This document shows, piece by piece, positions 1 through 5,268 of a stretch of 5,268 nucleotides of DNA. The stretch is from Clostridiales bacterium (GTDB lineage Bacteria; Bacillota; Clostridia; Oscillospirales; Ruminococcaceae). The translations under genes and the position numbers were made by a program. The stretch lies in the NCBI GenBank assembly GCA_012800685.1, contig JAAZIT010000098.1, positions 1 through 5,268 on the forward strand, read 5' to 3'. Under the pieces are notes generated by a model that worked only from the letters and a program-made list of their open reading frames with translations, was not told the origin of the DNA and made no database searches. Position 1 is the stretch's first letter, and every line of letters starts with the position of its first letter.

Positions 1-1011
1 ATTTAAAAATAATGCAACAGCCTCTTCATTTGCACCATTTACCATAGCTGGCATTATGCCACCCATTTTAACAGCCTCAATACAAGCCTTTAAACAGTCA
101 AACGTTTCTAAGTCAGGCTTCATAAAGCTAAGTGAGCCATAGTCAGTTAACGAAAGCTGCTTAGTCGGACACTCGAGCCTTTCAGGATATAAAACGGCAT
201 ACTGAATTGGTATTTTCATGTCTGGAACACCCATTTGTGCTATAACTGAAAAATCCTTGTATTCTACTGCTGAATGAACAACACTCTCACGATGAACAAT
301 AACCTCAATTTCCTCAGCACTTAAATCAAATAACCTTATAGCCTCAATAAATTCAAGCCCTTTATTCATTAGTGTTGCTGAATCTATGGTTATTTTTTTC
401 CCCATAGACCAGTTGGGATGATTTAACGCCTCATCAATAGATACATTCTTTAAATCCTCCTTAGTCTTGCCAAAAAAAGGTCCCCCAGAGGCCGTAAGAA
501 TAATTTTATTTAGCTGTTCTTTTTTGTTTCCTTGAAGACACTGAAATATTGCAGAATGCTCGCTGTCAACTGGAAGAATAGGAATATTCTTTTCCTTTGA
601 AAGCCCCATTACTATTTCTCCACCTGCAACTAAAGTTTCCTTGTTTGCTAAAGCAATTCTAAAATCCATAGTGTGTTTAGCTTCTAAAGCTGAGATAGTT
701 GGCTTTAATCCAACCATTCCCACAACGGAATTTAAAAATATATTTACGTCCATTTCCGCAATTTCGCACAAGCCCTCCATACCACTAATAACCTTAATAG
801 AAGTTTTGCAAAGCATTTTTTCAAGCTCGGCTTTTTTGCTGTCGTCAAATATACAAACCACTTCCGGCTTGTATTGAATAGATTGTTTGTAAAGCTCATT
901 AATGTTAGAATGTGCCGAAAGTCCCTTTATATTTATATTATGCTTGTTTGCCACTTCTAATGCCTGTGTTCCAATTGAACCTGTTGAACCAATTATTGTC
1001 ATTGTTTTCAT
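1..1011 (-). CDS. dxr: 1-deoxy-D-xylulose-5-phosphate reductoisomerase, C-terminus missing
   Basis: Cytosolic enzyme of the MEP isoprenoid pathway. It rearranges and reduces DXP to 2-C-methyl-D-erythritol 4-phosphate using NADPH and a divalent metal. The frame opens at ATG 1011 and runs without a stop to base 1, giving 337 codons; the family is about 380 residues, so roughly the last 45 lie outside the window. Visible motifs, in order: the Rossmann NADPH loop GSTGSIGTQAL (residues 8-18), LANKETLVAGG, the metal-binding DSEHSAIFQ (D149 and E151), TASGGPFF, HPNWSMGKKITIDSATLMNKGLE (third metal ligand E220), and NGANEEAVALFL near the cut edge. An AAAGGG Shine-Dalgarno at 1020-1025, 8 nt upstream, supports the start; M4 (ATG 1002) is a less well placed alternative. 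It follows cdsA after a 136-nt gap holding a hairpin, so it may be partly uncoupled from the operon. In Clostridia, rseP and ispG commonly come next, but that part is not in view. Identification is secure. Confidence 0.97.
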   Translation of the reverse strand, partial: MKTMTIIGSTGSIGTQALEVANKHNINIKGLSAHSNINELYKQSIQYKPEVVCIFDDSKKAELEKMLCKTSIKVISGMEGLCEIAEMDVNIFLNSVVGMVGLKPTISALEAKHTMDFRIALANKETLVAGGEIVMGLSKEKNIPILPVDSEHSAIFQCLQGNKKEQLNKIILTASGGPFFGKTKEDLKNVSIDEALNHPNWSMGKKITIDSATLMNKGLEFIEAIRLFDLSAEEIEVIVHRESVVHSAVEYKDFSVIAQMGVPDMKIPIQYAVLYPERLECPTKQLSLTDYGSLSFMKPDLETFDCLKACIEAVKMGGIMPAMVNGANEEAVALFLN

Positions 1012-1091
1012 AAAAAATACCCTTTATTAATAAAAATGTTTGTAAAACTTAAATATCCAATCATATTTTAAGCTATCTACCATTAAACTCG

Positions 1092-1138
1092 AAAAGGGCA
1101 GAAGTTCCGTACTATGAAAGTTATCGGATATCCGCCCC
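1092..1138 (-). terminator. Hairpin in the cdsA-dxr gap, possible terminator or attenuator
   Basis: Read on the minus strand, the transcript can fold about 10 nt after the cdsA stop. The outer stem pairs GGGCGGA (1131-1137) with TCTGCCC (1096-1102), 7 bp with one G-U. An inner stem pairs TCCG (1125-1128 complement) with CGGA (1106-1109), and a short ACT/AGT helix closes the tip. A short T-run (complement of 1092-1095) follows directly and is then broken by C. The structure resembles an intrinsic terminator but has a weak U-tract and internal loops, so partial termination or 3'-end protection is as plausible as full termination. I see no convincing promoter for dxr between it and ATG 1011. Pairing was done by eye. 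Confidence 0.4.
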
Positions 1139-1147
1139 AATTTTAAT

Positions 1148-1957
1148 TTATTTAAAAATGCTAAAGTTAGTTATCATGATTGCCATAAAAGGTGCAACAA
1201 AAAGAACACTGTCAAACCTGTCCATTATTCCACCATGGCCTGGCATTATGTTTCCATAGTCCTTTATATTGTATTGTCTTTTAATTAGTGATGCTGTCAA
1301 ATCGCCTAGTAAGCCGATAATTGAGCATGCCATTCCTAATATAAATAGGTAGATATAATTAAATTCTACTCCATCAATTTTGTTGTATACAAGGGCAAGG
1401 ATTAAGAAAATCAAGCCGTTTGTAATTGTTCCACCAACTAATCCCTCAACGGTTTTCTTAGGGCTGATCGTTGGACAAAGCTTTGTTTTGCCAAAAAATG
1501 TTCCTGCAAAATAAGCACCACTGTCAGCTAACCACGCACCACATAAGGTTAATATAAGTAGGAAAAGTCCATGAGTAGCGGTAAATTTGTGAAGTGTAAG
1601 CAAGCTATTCATTGAAAAAGTTATAAGAGTAGTTGATGCAATCATAATTCCTAGCTTGTCAATTTTCATATTTTTGTGCTCTTTTAAAAATGAAGCAAAA
1701 ACCAAAAGCCAAAACACAAGGGTAATTACTGAAAACTTAGCCCCAATAAACCTTGAAAATGGTACAACCATTCCATATAAACAGCAAAGTGACATTGTTA
1801 TCCAATGCTTGTTACACTGAGTTGCCTTAAATATTTCAAACAACAAACCAGCAGTAAGAAGTGCAACAACAATTTCTAAAACTATGGTCTTATGAAGAAT
1901 AAATACCACTACAGCCAAAACCACTGCCACTGCGGCAGAAATAATACGAGTTTTCAT
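1148..1957 (-). CDS. cdsA: Phosphatidate cytidylyltransferase (CDP-diglyceride synthase)
   Basis: Integral membrane enzyme that condenses phosphatidic acid with CTP to give CDP-diacylglycerol and pyrophosphate, the branch point to phosphatidylglycerol, cardiolipin and other phospholipids. The protein is 269 residues, the usual family length, and mostly hydrophobic, with about seven or eight likely membrane segments beginning at residues 5-22. The diagnostic CDS signature is complete at residues 223-250: SLIKR, then KDYGNIMPGHGG, then DRFDS. The preceding conserved block is also present: ADSGAYFAGTFFG (144-156), SPKKTVEGLVGG (165-176) and LLGDL (216-220). The acidic residues D145, D219, D246 and D249 fit the metal-binding centre of the family. 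ATG 1957 is preceded by GGAGA at 1967-1971 with 9-nt spacing. It sits 33 nt after uppS, in the same transcription unit. No irregularity seen. Confidence 0.96.
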   Translation of the reverse strand: MKTRIISAAVAVVLAVVVFILHKTIVLEIVVALLTAGLLFEIFKATQCNKHWITMSLCCLYGMVVPFSRFIGAKFSVITLVFWLLVFASFLKEHKNMKIDKLGIMIASTTLITFSMNSLLTLHKFTATHGLFLLILTLCGAWLADSGAYFAGTFFGKTKLCPTISPKKTVEGLVGGTITNGLIFLILALVYNKIDGVEFNYIYLFILGMACSIIGLLGDLTASLIKRQYNIKDYGNIMPGHGGIMDRFDSVLFVAPFMAIMITNFSIFK

Positions 1958-1990
1958 AACTAAATTTCTCCAATTATTATGTCTTTATAA

Positions 1991-2731
1991 TTACTTTTTT
2001 TCAACTACCCCACCAAATCTTCTATTTCGATCTGAATAAGCGAGAATTGCATTTTTTAAATCTCTCTCCTTAAAATCAGGCCAAAGAATATTGGTAAAAT
2101 AGTACTCACTATAAGCAGCCTGCCAAATTAGAAAATTTGATAAACGCTGTTCACCACTTGGTCTGATAATTAAATCAACTGGTGGAATGTCTTGAGTATA
2201 AAGATTTTCAGTAATTATCTTTTCGTTAATATCCTTAGGCTTAATTGCGCCAAACTCCACCATCTCTGCAATATTTTTGACTGCATGACAAATCTCGTCA
2301 CGGCCTCCATAATTTATTGCCAAAACACAATCCATTGATGAATACTTACGAGAAGTTTCTTCAACATTTAGCATTTTGTTTTGTAGAGACGGCTTTAACT
2401 TTGAACGGTCGCCAATAAACCTAATTCGAATATTTTCATCTTTGAAGTCGTTGACTTCATCTAAATACTTATCAAATAAATCCATTATGCCGTCAACTTC
2501 TTCTTTAGGTCTAGCCCAATTTTCAGTTGAAAAGGCATAGTATGTTACATATTTAACACCAAGCTTTTTGCAGGAACGAGTAATTGCACGAAAAGTTTTA
2601 GCTCCCTCACGGTGACCCATTTTTCGTGGAAGTCCTCTTTTCTTAGCCCACCTTCCATTTCCGTCCATGATAATACCAATATGAACGGGAACATTAAGCT
2701 CAGTATCAATTTCCTTTTTTCTAAAAAACAA
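1991..2731 (-). CDS. uppS: Undecaprenyl diphosphate synthase (cis-prenyltransferase), TTG start
   Basis: Cytosolic, membrane-associated enzyme that adds isopentenyl diphosphate units to farnesyl diphosphate in cis, making the C55 carrier lipid for peptidoglycan and other wall polymers. The protein is 246 residues, normal for the family. Motifs: HIGIIMDGNGRWAKKRG (17-33) with catalytic D23; MGHREG (38-43); YAFSTENWARP (65-75); NYGGRDEI (140-147); RPSGEQRLSNF (190-200); and YSEYYF ending near 212. R190, R196, S198 and E209 match the IPP-binding residues R194, R200, S202 and E213 of the E. coli enzyme. The start is TTG: the first in-frame ATG is M22 inside the catalytic motif, which is too late, and an AGGAG at 2739-2743 lies 7 nt before the TTG. 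The frame is the same as that of frr, with the frr TAA stop 18 nt upstream, so there is no alternative upstream start. Many relatives have RTSGE where this one has RPSGE; the proline form also occurs naturally. Confidence 0.96.
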   Translation of the reverse strand: MFFRKKEIDTELNVPVHIGIIMDGNGRWAKKRGLPRKMGHREGAKTFRAITRSCKKLGVKYVTYYAFSTENWARPKEEVDGIMDLFDKYLDEVNDFKDENIRIRFIGDRSKLKPSLQNKMLNVEETSRKYSSMDCVLAINYGGRDEICHAVKNIAEMVEFGAIKPKDINEKIITENLYTQDIPPVDLIIRPSGEQRLSNFLIWQAAYSEYYFTNILWPDFKERDLKNAILAYSDRNRRFGGVVEKK

Positions 2732-2738
2732 AGTAAAA

Positions 2739-2743
2739 CTCCT
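2739..2743 (-). promoter_or_regulatory. Shine-Dalgarno site fixing the uppS TTG start
   Basis: AGGAG on the minus strand lies 7 nt before TTG 2731 and inside the 18-nt frr-uppS spacer. It is the only ribosome-binding match in the spacer, and TTG is the only standard start codon (ATG, GTG or TTG) between the frr stop and the conserved N-terminus, so the two together settle the start. Confidence 0.85.
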
Positions 2744-2749
2744 GTCAGA

Positions 2750-3304
2750 TTAGATTGACATAACTTCTTTTTCCTTTGCCGCAACCATTTCATCAATAGT
2801 CTTAACAAATTTGTCTGTTACGTTTTGAACATCCTTTTCGCATACCTTTAAATCGTCCTCAGATATTTCATTGCTTTTTTTCATAGCCTTAAACTTGTCA
2901 ATAGTGTCACGTCTAATTGAACGAATTGCAACCTTTGATTCTTCGCCCATCTTCTTAATTTCCTTAACTAAATCCTTACGTCTTTCTTCAGTAAGCTGTG
3001 GAAAGTTAAGTCTAAGGGTTGATCCGTCATTCATTGGATTAATACCAACATCTGAAGCCTGGATAGCCTTTTCAATTGAAACAAGAGTTGACTTGTCCCA
3101 TGGCGAAATCATAAGAACTCTAGCCTCTGGAATTGAAATAGCCGCCATCTGATTAATAGGAGTTTGTGTGCCATAATAGTCAACAAACACTCTGTCGAGA
3201 ACAGCAGCATTAGCTCTACCTGCACGAATTGATGCAAAATCAGACTCTAGCACAGTTATTGTTTTTTGCATTTTCCCATTTAGTTTTGTAATTTTTTCTT
3301 TCAT
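2750..3304 (-). CDS. frr: Ribosome recycling factor
   Basis: Cytosolic factor that, with EF-G, splits the post-termination ribosome so its subunits can be reused. The protein is 184 residues, essentially the family length of about 185, and matches throughout. Domain I is the three-helix bundle (residues 1-29 and about 106-184); domain II is the hinged beta domain (about 30-105). Signature stretches are IRAGRANAAVLDRVFVDYYG (27-45), the DGSTLRLNFPQLTEERRK block (93-110) and VAIRSIRRD (125-133), where R132 matches the conserved hinge-region arginine of the E. coli protein. ATG 3304 has AAGGA at 3314-3318 with 9-nt spacing. It lies 33 nt after pyrH and 18 nt before uppS, consistent with co-transcription. 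The pairing with pyrH is one of the most conserved in bacteria. No oddities seen. Confidence 0.98.
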   Translation of the reverse strand: MKEKITKLNGKMQKTITVLESDFASIRAGRANAAVLDRVFVDYYGTQTPINQMAAISIPEARVLMISPWDKSTLVSIEKAIQASDVGINPMNDGSTLRLNFPQLTEERRKDLVKEIKKMGEESKVAIRSIRRDTIDKFKAMKKSNEISEDDLKVCEKDVQNVTDKFVKTIDEMVAAKEKEVMSI

Positions 3305-3337
3305 AATAATTCATCCTTTCAAATTTTAAATATAAAT

Positions 3338-4048
3338 CTATTCGTTAACTACTAAAGTACCAATATCTTTACCCATACAAGCATCAAAAATGTTGTTAGG
3401 TCTTTCTAGATCAAATACAAGGATAGGAATGTTATTATCTCCACAAAGTGAAGCAGCTGAAGCGTCCATTATAGCAAGGCCCTTTGAAAGAATCTCATTG
3501 TATGTAAGTTTTTTATACTTAATAGCGTCATCAAATTTGTGAGGGTCCTTGTCATAAACACCATCAACCATTGTCGCCTTAAGCATAACGTCGGCCTCAA
3601 TTTCAGCGGCTCTAAGTGCAGCGGCAGTATCAGTTGAAAAGAATGGGTTACCTGTTCCGCAACCAAAAATAACAACTCTTCCCTTTTCAAGATGCCTAAT
3701 TGCACGGTTTCTTATATAAGGCTCAGCAACCTCTCTCATAGAAATAGCAGTTTGAACTCTAACGTCAGCACCGCAATCTTCAATAACATCAGCTACAGCC
3801 AAAGCATTCATTGCTGTTGCAAGCATTCCAATGTGGTCCGCCCTTGTTCTATCCATAGCACCACTAGAACGTCCTCTCCAGAAATTTCCTCCACCTACAA
3901 CAATACCAACTTGAACACCAGCATCAACGCATTTTTTAATTGCCTCGCCAAAGCCTTTCATAGCATTAAAATCAAGTCCAATTTTCTTATCTCCTGCAAG
4001 AGCTTCTCCGCTAAGCTTTAGCAATACTCTTTTATACTTCGGTTCCAT
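3338..4048 (-). CDS. pyrH: Uridylate (UMP) kinase
   Basis: Bacterial-type UMP kinase of the amino-acid-kinase fold. It converts UMP and ATP to UDP and ADP in pyrimidine nucleotide synthesis; family members are typically hexameric and controlled by GTP and UTP. From ATG 4048 the protein is 236 residues. Motifs: KRVLLKLSGEAL (6-17), the nucleotide-binding GGGNFWRGR (52-60), DHIGMLATAMNALAVAD (71-87), the UMP-binding GTGNPFFSTDTAAALRA (131-147), LKATMVDGVYDKDP (156-169) and MDASAASLCGDNNIPILVFD (194-213). An alternative ATG at 4057 would add only Met-Gly-Asn. I prefer 4048 because the AGGTGG site at 4058-4063 touches ATG 4057 directly but stands 9 nt from ATG 4048, and because family members commonly begin close to Met-x-Pro-Lys-Tyr-Lys-Arg. 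It is the first gene of the unit, behind a near-consensus promoter and downstream of a terminator. Confidence 0.96.
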   Translation of the reverse strand: MEPKYKRVLLKLSGEALAGDKKIGLDFNAMKGFGEAIKKCVDAGVQVGIVVGGGNFWRGRSSGAMDRTRADHIGMLATAMNALAVADVIEDCGADVRVQTAISMREVAEPYIRNRAIRHLEKGRVVIFGCGTGNPFFSTDTAAALRAAEIEADVMLKATMVDGVYDKDPHKFDDAIKYKKLTYNEILSKGLAIMDASAASLCGDNNIPILVFDLERPNNIFDACMGKDIGTLVVNE

Positions 4049-4057
4049 ATTTCCCAT

Positions 4058-4063
4058 CCACCT
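4058..4063 (-). promoter_or_regulatory. Shine-Dalgarno site deciding the pyrH start
   Basis: AGGTGG, one mismatch from AGGAGG, directly abuts the longer candidate start (ATG 4057) and lies 9 nt from ATG 4048. Zero spacing is not workable for initiation, so this site favours 4048. No other good match is seen a suitable distance upstream of 4057. Confidence 0.75.
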
Positions 4064-4070
4064 ATTCTTT

Positions 4071-4080
4071 ATAATAGTAA
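4071..4080 (-). repeat. TTACTATTAT direct repeat, copy 1
   Basis: Identical to the decamer at 4137-4146. This copy falls in the predicted transcribed leader of pyrH, shortly upstream of the AGGTGG ribosome-binding site. Confidence 0.35.
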
Positions 4081-4095
4081 TATACTTACTTTTCT

Positions 4096-4124
4096 ATTTT
4101 ACTATATTTTGTGAATTTTGTAAA
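4096..4124 (-). promoter_or_regulatory. Sigma-A promoter P1 of the pyrH operon
   Basis: On the minus strand, TTTACA (4119-4124) and TAAAAT (4096-4101) are separated by exactly 17 nt. Each hexamer differs from consensus at one position. Transcription would begin near 4089 and leave a leader of about 40 nt before ATG 4048. Its place between the upstream terminator and pyrH makes it the likely main promoter for pyrH-frr-uppS-cdsA. Assigned from sequence only; in AT-rich DNA such matches can be fortuitous. Confidence 0.7.
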
Positions 4125-4136
4125 GCCTTTCAAAAA

Positions 4137-4146
4137 ATAATAGTAA
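4137..4146 (-). repeat. TTACTATTAT direct repeat, copy 2
   Basis: The decamer TTACTATTAT (minus strand) occurs here, 17 nt downstream of the P2 -10 element. An identical copy at 4071-4080 lies 15 nt downstream of the P1 -10 element, 66 bp away. It could be a partial duplication of the promoter region, a regulator site, or chance in very AT-rich DNA. Confidence 0.35.
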
Positions 4147-4163
4147 AATAATTGCCTTTGACT

Positions 4164-4172
4164 ATTATATCA
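4164..4172 (-). promoter_or_regulatory. Candidate second promoter P2, extended -10
   Basis: On the minus strand TGATATAAT is a perfect extended -10 element (TG-N-TATAAT). No good -35 hexamer stands at 16-18 nt, but extended -10 promoters can do without one. Start would be near 4157, about 68 nt upstream of the P1 start, giving a leader of roughly 110 nt. The element is flanked by two AGTCAA hexamers (4158-4163 and 4178-4183) that repeat at 20-nt spacing. Confidence 0.4.
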
Positions 4173-4281
4173 TAGTATTGACTGAAAGTATATGAAAAAA
4201 GTCAAATTATAAGTTTTCTAATAATAACCCTTTATAATGTATAACAAATATATAACCAATAACTTCCTTTATTGTTACCAT
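4173..4281. other. AT-rich intergenic stretch without recognised content
   Basis: Between the upstream terminator and the P2 element I see only AT-rich sequence with scattered TATAAT-like words on both strands, for example a plus-strand TATAAT at 4233-4238 without a fitting -35. There is no ORF of note, no structured RNA that I can recognise, and no strong inverted repeat. It may simply act as an upstream AT-rich region for the pyrH promoters. Confidence 0.5.
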
Positions 4282-4320
4282 AAAAAACACCGATATACTG
4301 TTTACTAGCAATATCGGTGT
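4282..4320 (-). terminator. Intrinsic terminator of the FemX-family gene
   Basis: On the minus strand a perfect 10-bp stem, ACACCGATAT (4311-4320) with ATATCGGTGT (4287-4296), encloses a 14-nt loop and is followed immediately by an unbroken T-run (complement of 4282-4287). It starts 16 nt after the TAG stop at 4336. The plus-strand side lacks a T-run, so it works mainly in one direction. It separates the FemX-family gene from the pyrH operon. Confidence 0.93.
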
Positions 4321-4335
4321 AATATTTAATATAAT

Positions 4336-5268
4336 CTAATTGTCCTTATTTTCAGTAGCCTTTTGATTTTTGTTGCTTGATGTATTAAGCTCTTTAGCCT
4401 GCTTTACGCTTTTTTCTTTCTTTTTGCTTGCTAATAAAAGTATACGTCTATATAAATCATTTTTAAACCAACGTAACTTTAAAAATATTTTTACAATTTT
4501 ATTAATAACAGGCTTATATATCTTATGGAATTCACCTGCATAAGTTACAACCTCGCCATTAAAGCCTTTTTTAAATCTATAAACACCATAATTAGGATGT
4601 GTCTCATCAGTATAAAAAGGAATTCCTTGAAAATCATATAATTCGCAATTGTTTTGGATTGCCCACTGAATCATATTCCATTGCATAAAATGATTTGCCA
4701 TTAGATTTCTATTTTCATTTGATGACGCACCATAGATATAACAAGTTTTTCCTGCATATTGGCTAGTTACAGCGCCAGATAACGGAATACCCTCTTGACT
4801 GTAACACATATATAATCTACAATTTTCCCCCAAAGAGTCTAGCATACTTTCAAAGTATTCCTTACTTCTAATTGCAAAACCGTCCCTTTTTCCAGTTTCA
4901 GCCATAAGTCCGTGAAAATCATCAAGTGATTCTTTTCCACAAACCTTGCAAACTACTCCTCTTCTTTCAGAAAGTCTAATGTTATATCTCCATTTTTTAT
5001 GGAAAGAAGCAAAAATCTCTTCCTCATTTCTGCCATTCAAAAATAGCATATAGTTGTTTCTAGCTTGAATTGTTTGTAGCTCTTCTGCGTTTTTCTTAAA
5101 AACTAGACCACTTTCATTTAAATATTTAATAACGTCACTGTCATTTTCAGTAATACATGGGTCAATTATACAGGAGTAGCACTTGTACTTTTTACCAAGC
5201 TCTCCAACCTCCTGCATAATTTGATTAAAAGCACTTAAATCATTCCAATCCCATATTGGACCATGGGG
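4336..5268 (-). CDS. FemX/FemAB-family peptidyltransferase, N-terminus missing
   Basis: Member of the Fem ligase family, which transfers an amino acid from aminoacyl-tRNA to lipid II or peptidoglycan stem peptides to build the interpeptide bridge, on the cytoplasmic side. The frame is open to the window edge: 17 codons precede the first internal Met (5217) and encode PHGPIWDWNDL, which matches the conserved N-terminal strand of the family, so 5217 is not the start. 310 residues are visible; some tens of N-terminal residues are missing. Numbered from the edge: a KKWRYNIRLSERRGV core (91-105), an AETGKRDGFAIR block (123-134), YIYGASSNENRNLMANHFMQW (177-197), LYDFQGIP (210-217) and HPNYGVYRFKKGF (224-236), all typical of Fem GNAT-like domains. 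No coiled-coil insertion is seen in the second domain, which is closer to Weissella FemX than to FemA or MurM. The tail (last 30 residues) is rich in Lys and Asn. The amino acid added cannot be told from sequence. Confidence 0.9.
   Translation of the reverse strand, partial: PHGPIWDWNDLSAFNQIMQEVGELGKKYKCYSCIIDPCITENDSDVIKYLNESGLVFKKNAEELQTIQARNNYMLFLNGRNEEEIFASFHKKWRYNIRLSERRGVVCKVCGKESLDDFHGLMAETGKRDGFAIRSKEYFESMLDSLGENCRLYMCYSQEGIPLSGAVTSQYAGKTCYIYGASSNENRNLMANHFMQWNMIQWAIQNNCELYDFQGIPFYTDETHPNYGVYRFKKGFNGEVVTYAGEFHKIYKPVINKIVKIFLKLRWFKNDLYRRILLLASKKKEKSVKQAKELNTSSNKNQKATENKDN

Noticed and set aside
641..877. Plus-strand open frame of 78 codons
   Set aside because: It lies wholly antisense to dxr, has no Shine-Dalgarno or recognisable domain, and is explained by the coding bias of the real gene.
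1012..1147. A known riboswitch or T-box leader in front of dxr
   Set aside because: The gap is short, and I could not match the hairpin to any class I know, such as T-box, c-di-GMP, preQ1 or FMN. Only a generic hairpin can be supported.
2545..2808. Minus-strand frame of 87 codons overlapping the frr-uppS junction
   Set aside because: It runs out of frame across conserved parts of both genes, and its sequence resembles no protein family.
2871..3152. Plus-strand open frame of 93 codons antisense to frr
   Set aside because: The opposite strand encodes a full-length, well-conserved ribosome recycling factor; the frame resembles a reverse-complement shadow rich in Ser, Leu and Ile.
3469..3705. 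Minus-strand frame of 78 codons within pyrH
   Set aside because: Frame-shifted shadow of the UMP kinase coding sequence.
3692..4021. Plus-strand open frame of 109 codons antisense to pyrH
   Set aside because: It is fully inside pyrH on the other strand, rich in Ser and Asn, and has no initiation signal or family resemblance.
4200..4205. TTGACT as a -35 element for the upstream pyrH promoter
   Set aside because: The nearest good -10 (TATAAT at 4164-4169) is 30 nt away, far outside the usable 16-18 nt range.
1..5268. A novel defence, mobile or otherwise undescribed system
   Set aside because: Every sizeable coding region belongs to a well-known housekeeping or cell-wall family. I saw no transposase, integrase, terminal inverted repeats, CRISPR repeats, tRNA gene or toxin-antitoxin pair.

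Overview
The window is an AT-rich stretch of chromosome from a low-GC Firmicute, most likely a member of the Clostridia. The basis is the gene order pyrH-frr-uppS-cdsA-dxr, the purine-rich Shine-Dalgarno sites and the close fit of the proteins to clostridial families. Nothing in the sequence fixes a genus. All six genes lie on the minus strand, so transcription runs from high to low coordinates. Two genes are cut by the window edges.

Layout in the direction of transcription. (1) 5268-4336: the 3' part of a FemX/FemAB-family peptidyltransferase gene, which would attach amino acids to lipid II or peptidoglycan to make the interpeptide bridge. (2) A strong intrinsic terminator at 4282-4320. (3) An AT-rich intergenic region, 4058-4281, with a near-consensus sigma-A promoter and a second upstream extended -10 candidate. 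(4) A tightly packed housekeeping operon: pyrH (UMP kinase), frr (ribosome recycling factor), uppS (undecaprenyl diphosphate synthase, with a TTG start) and cdsA (phosphatidate cytidylyltransferase). (5) A 136-nt gap with a hairpin that may be a terminator or attenuator. (6) dxr (DXP reductoisomerase, first 337 codons), which runs off the low-coordinate edge.

The genes share an envelope and lipid theme. Dxr makes MEP for the isoprenoid precursors that UppS condenses into undecaprenyl diphosphate, the carrier on which lipid II is built and which FemX-type enzymes later modify. CdsA makes CDP-diacylglycerol for phospholipids. PyrH supplies UDP, which leads to UTP and CTP for UDP-sugars and for the CdsA reaction. 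Frr recycles ribosomes.

I found no mobile element, CRISPR array, RNA gene, toxin or defence system. The window looks like ordinary core genome. The points worth a second look are small: start-codon choices for pyrH and uppS, the cdsA-dxr hairpin, the arrangement of promoter elements ahead of pyrH, and a FemX-type gene where rpsB-tsf is often found.
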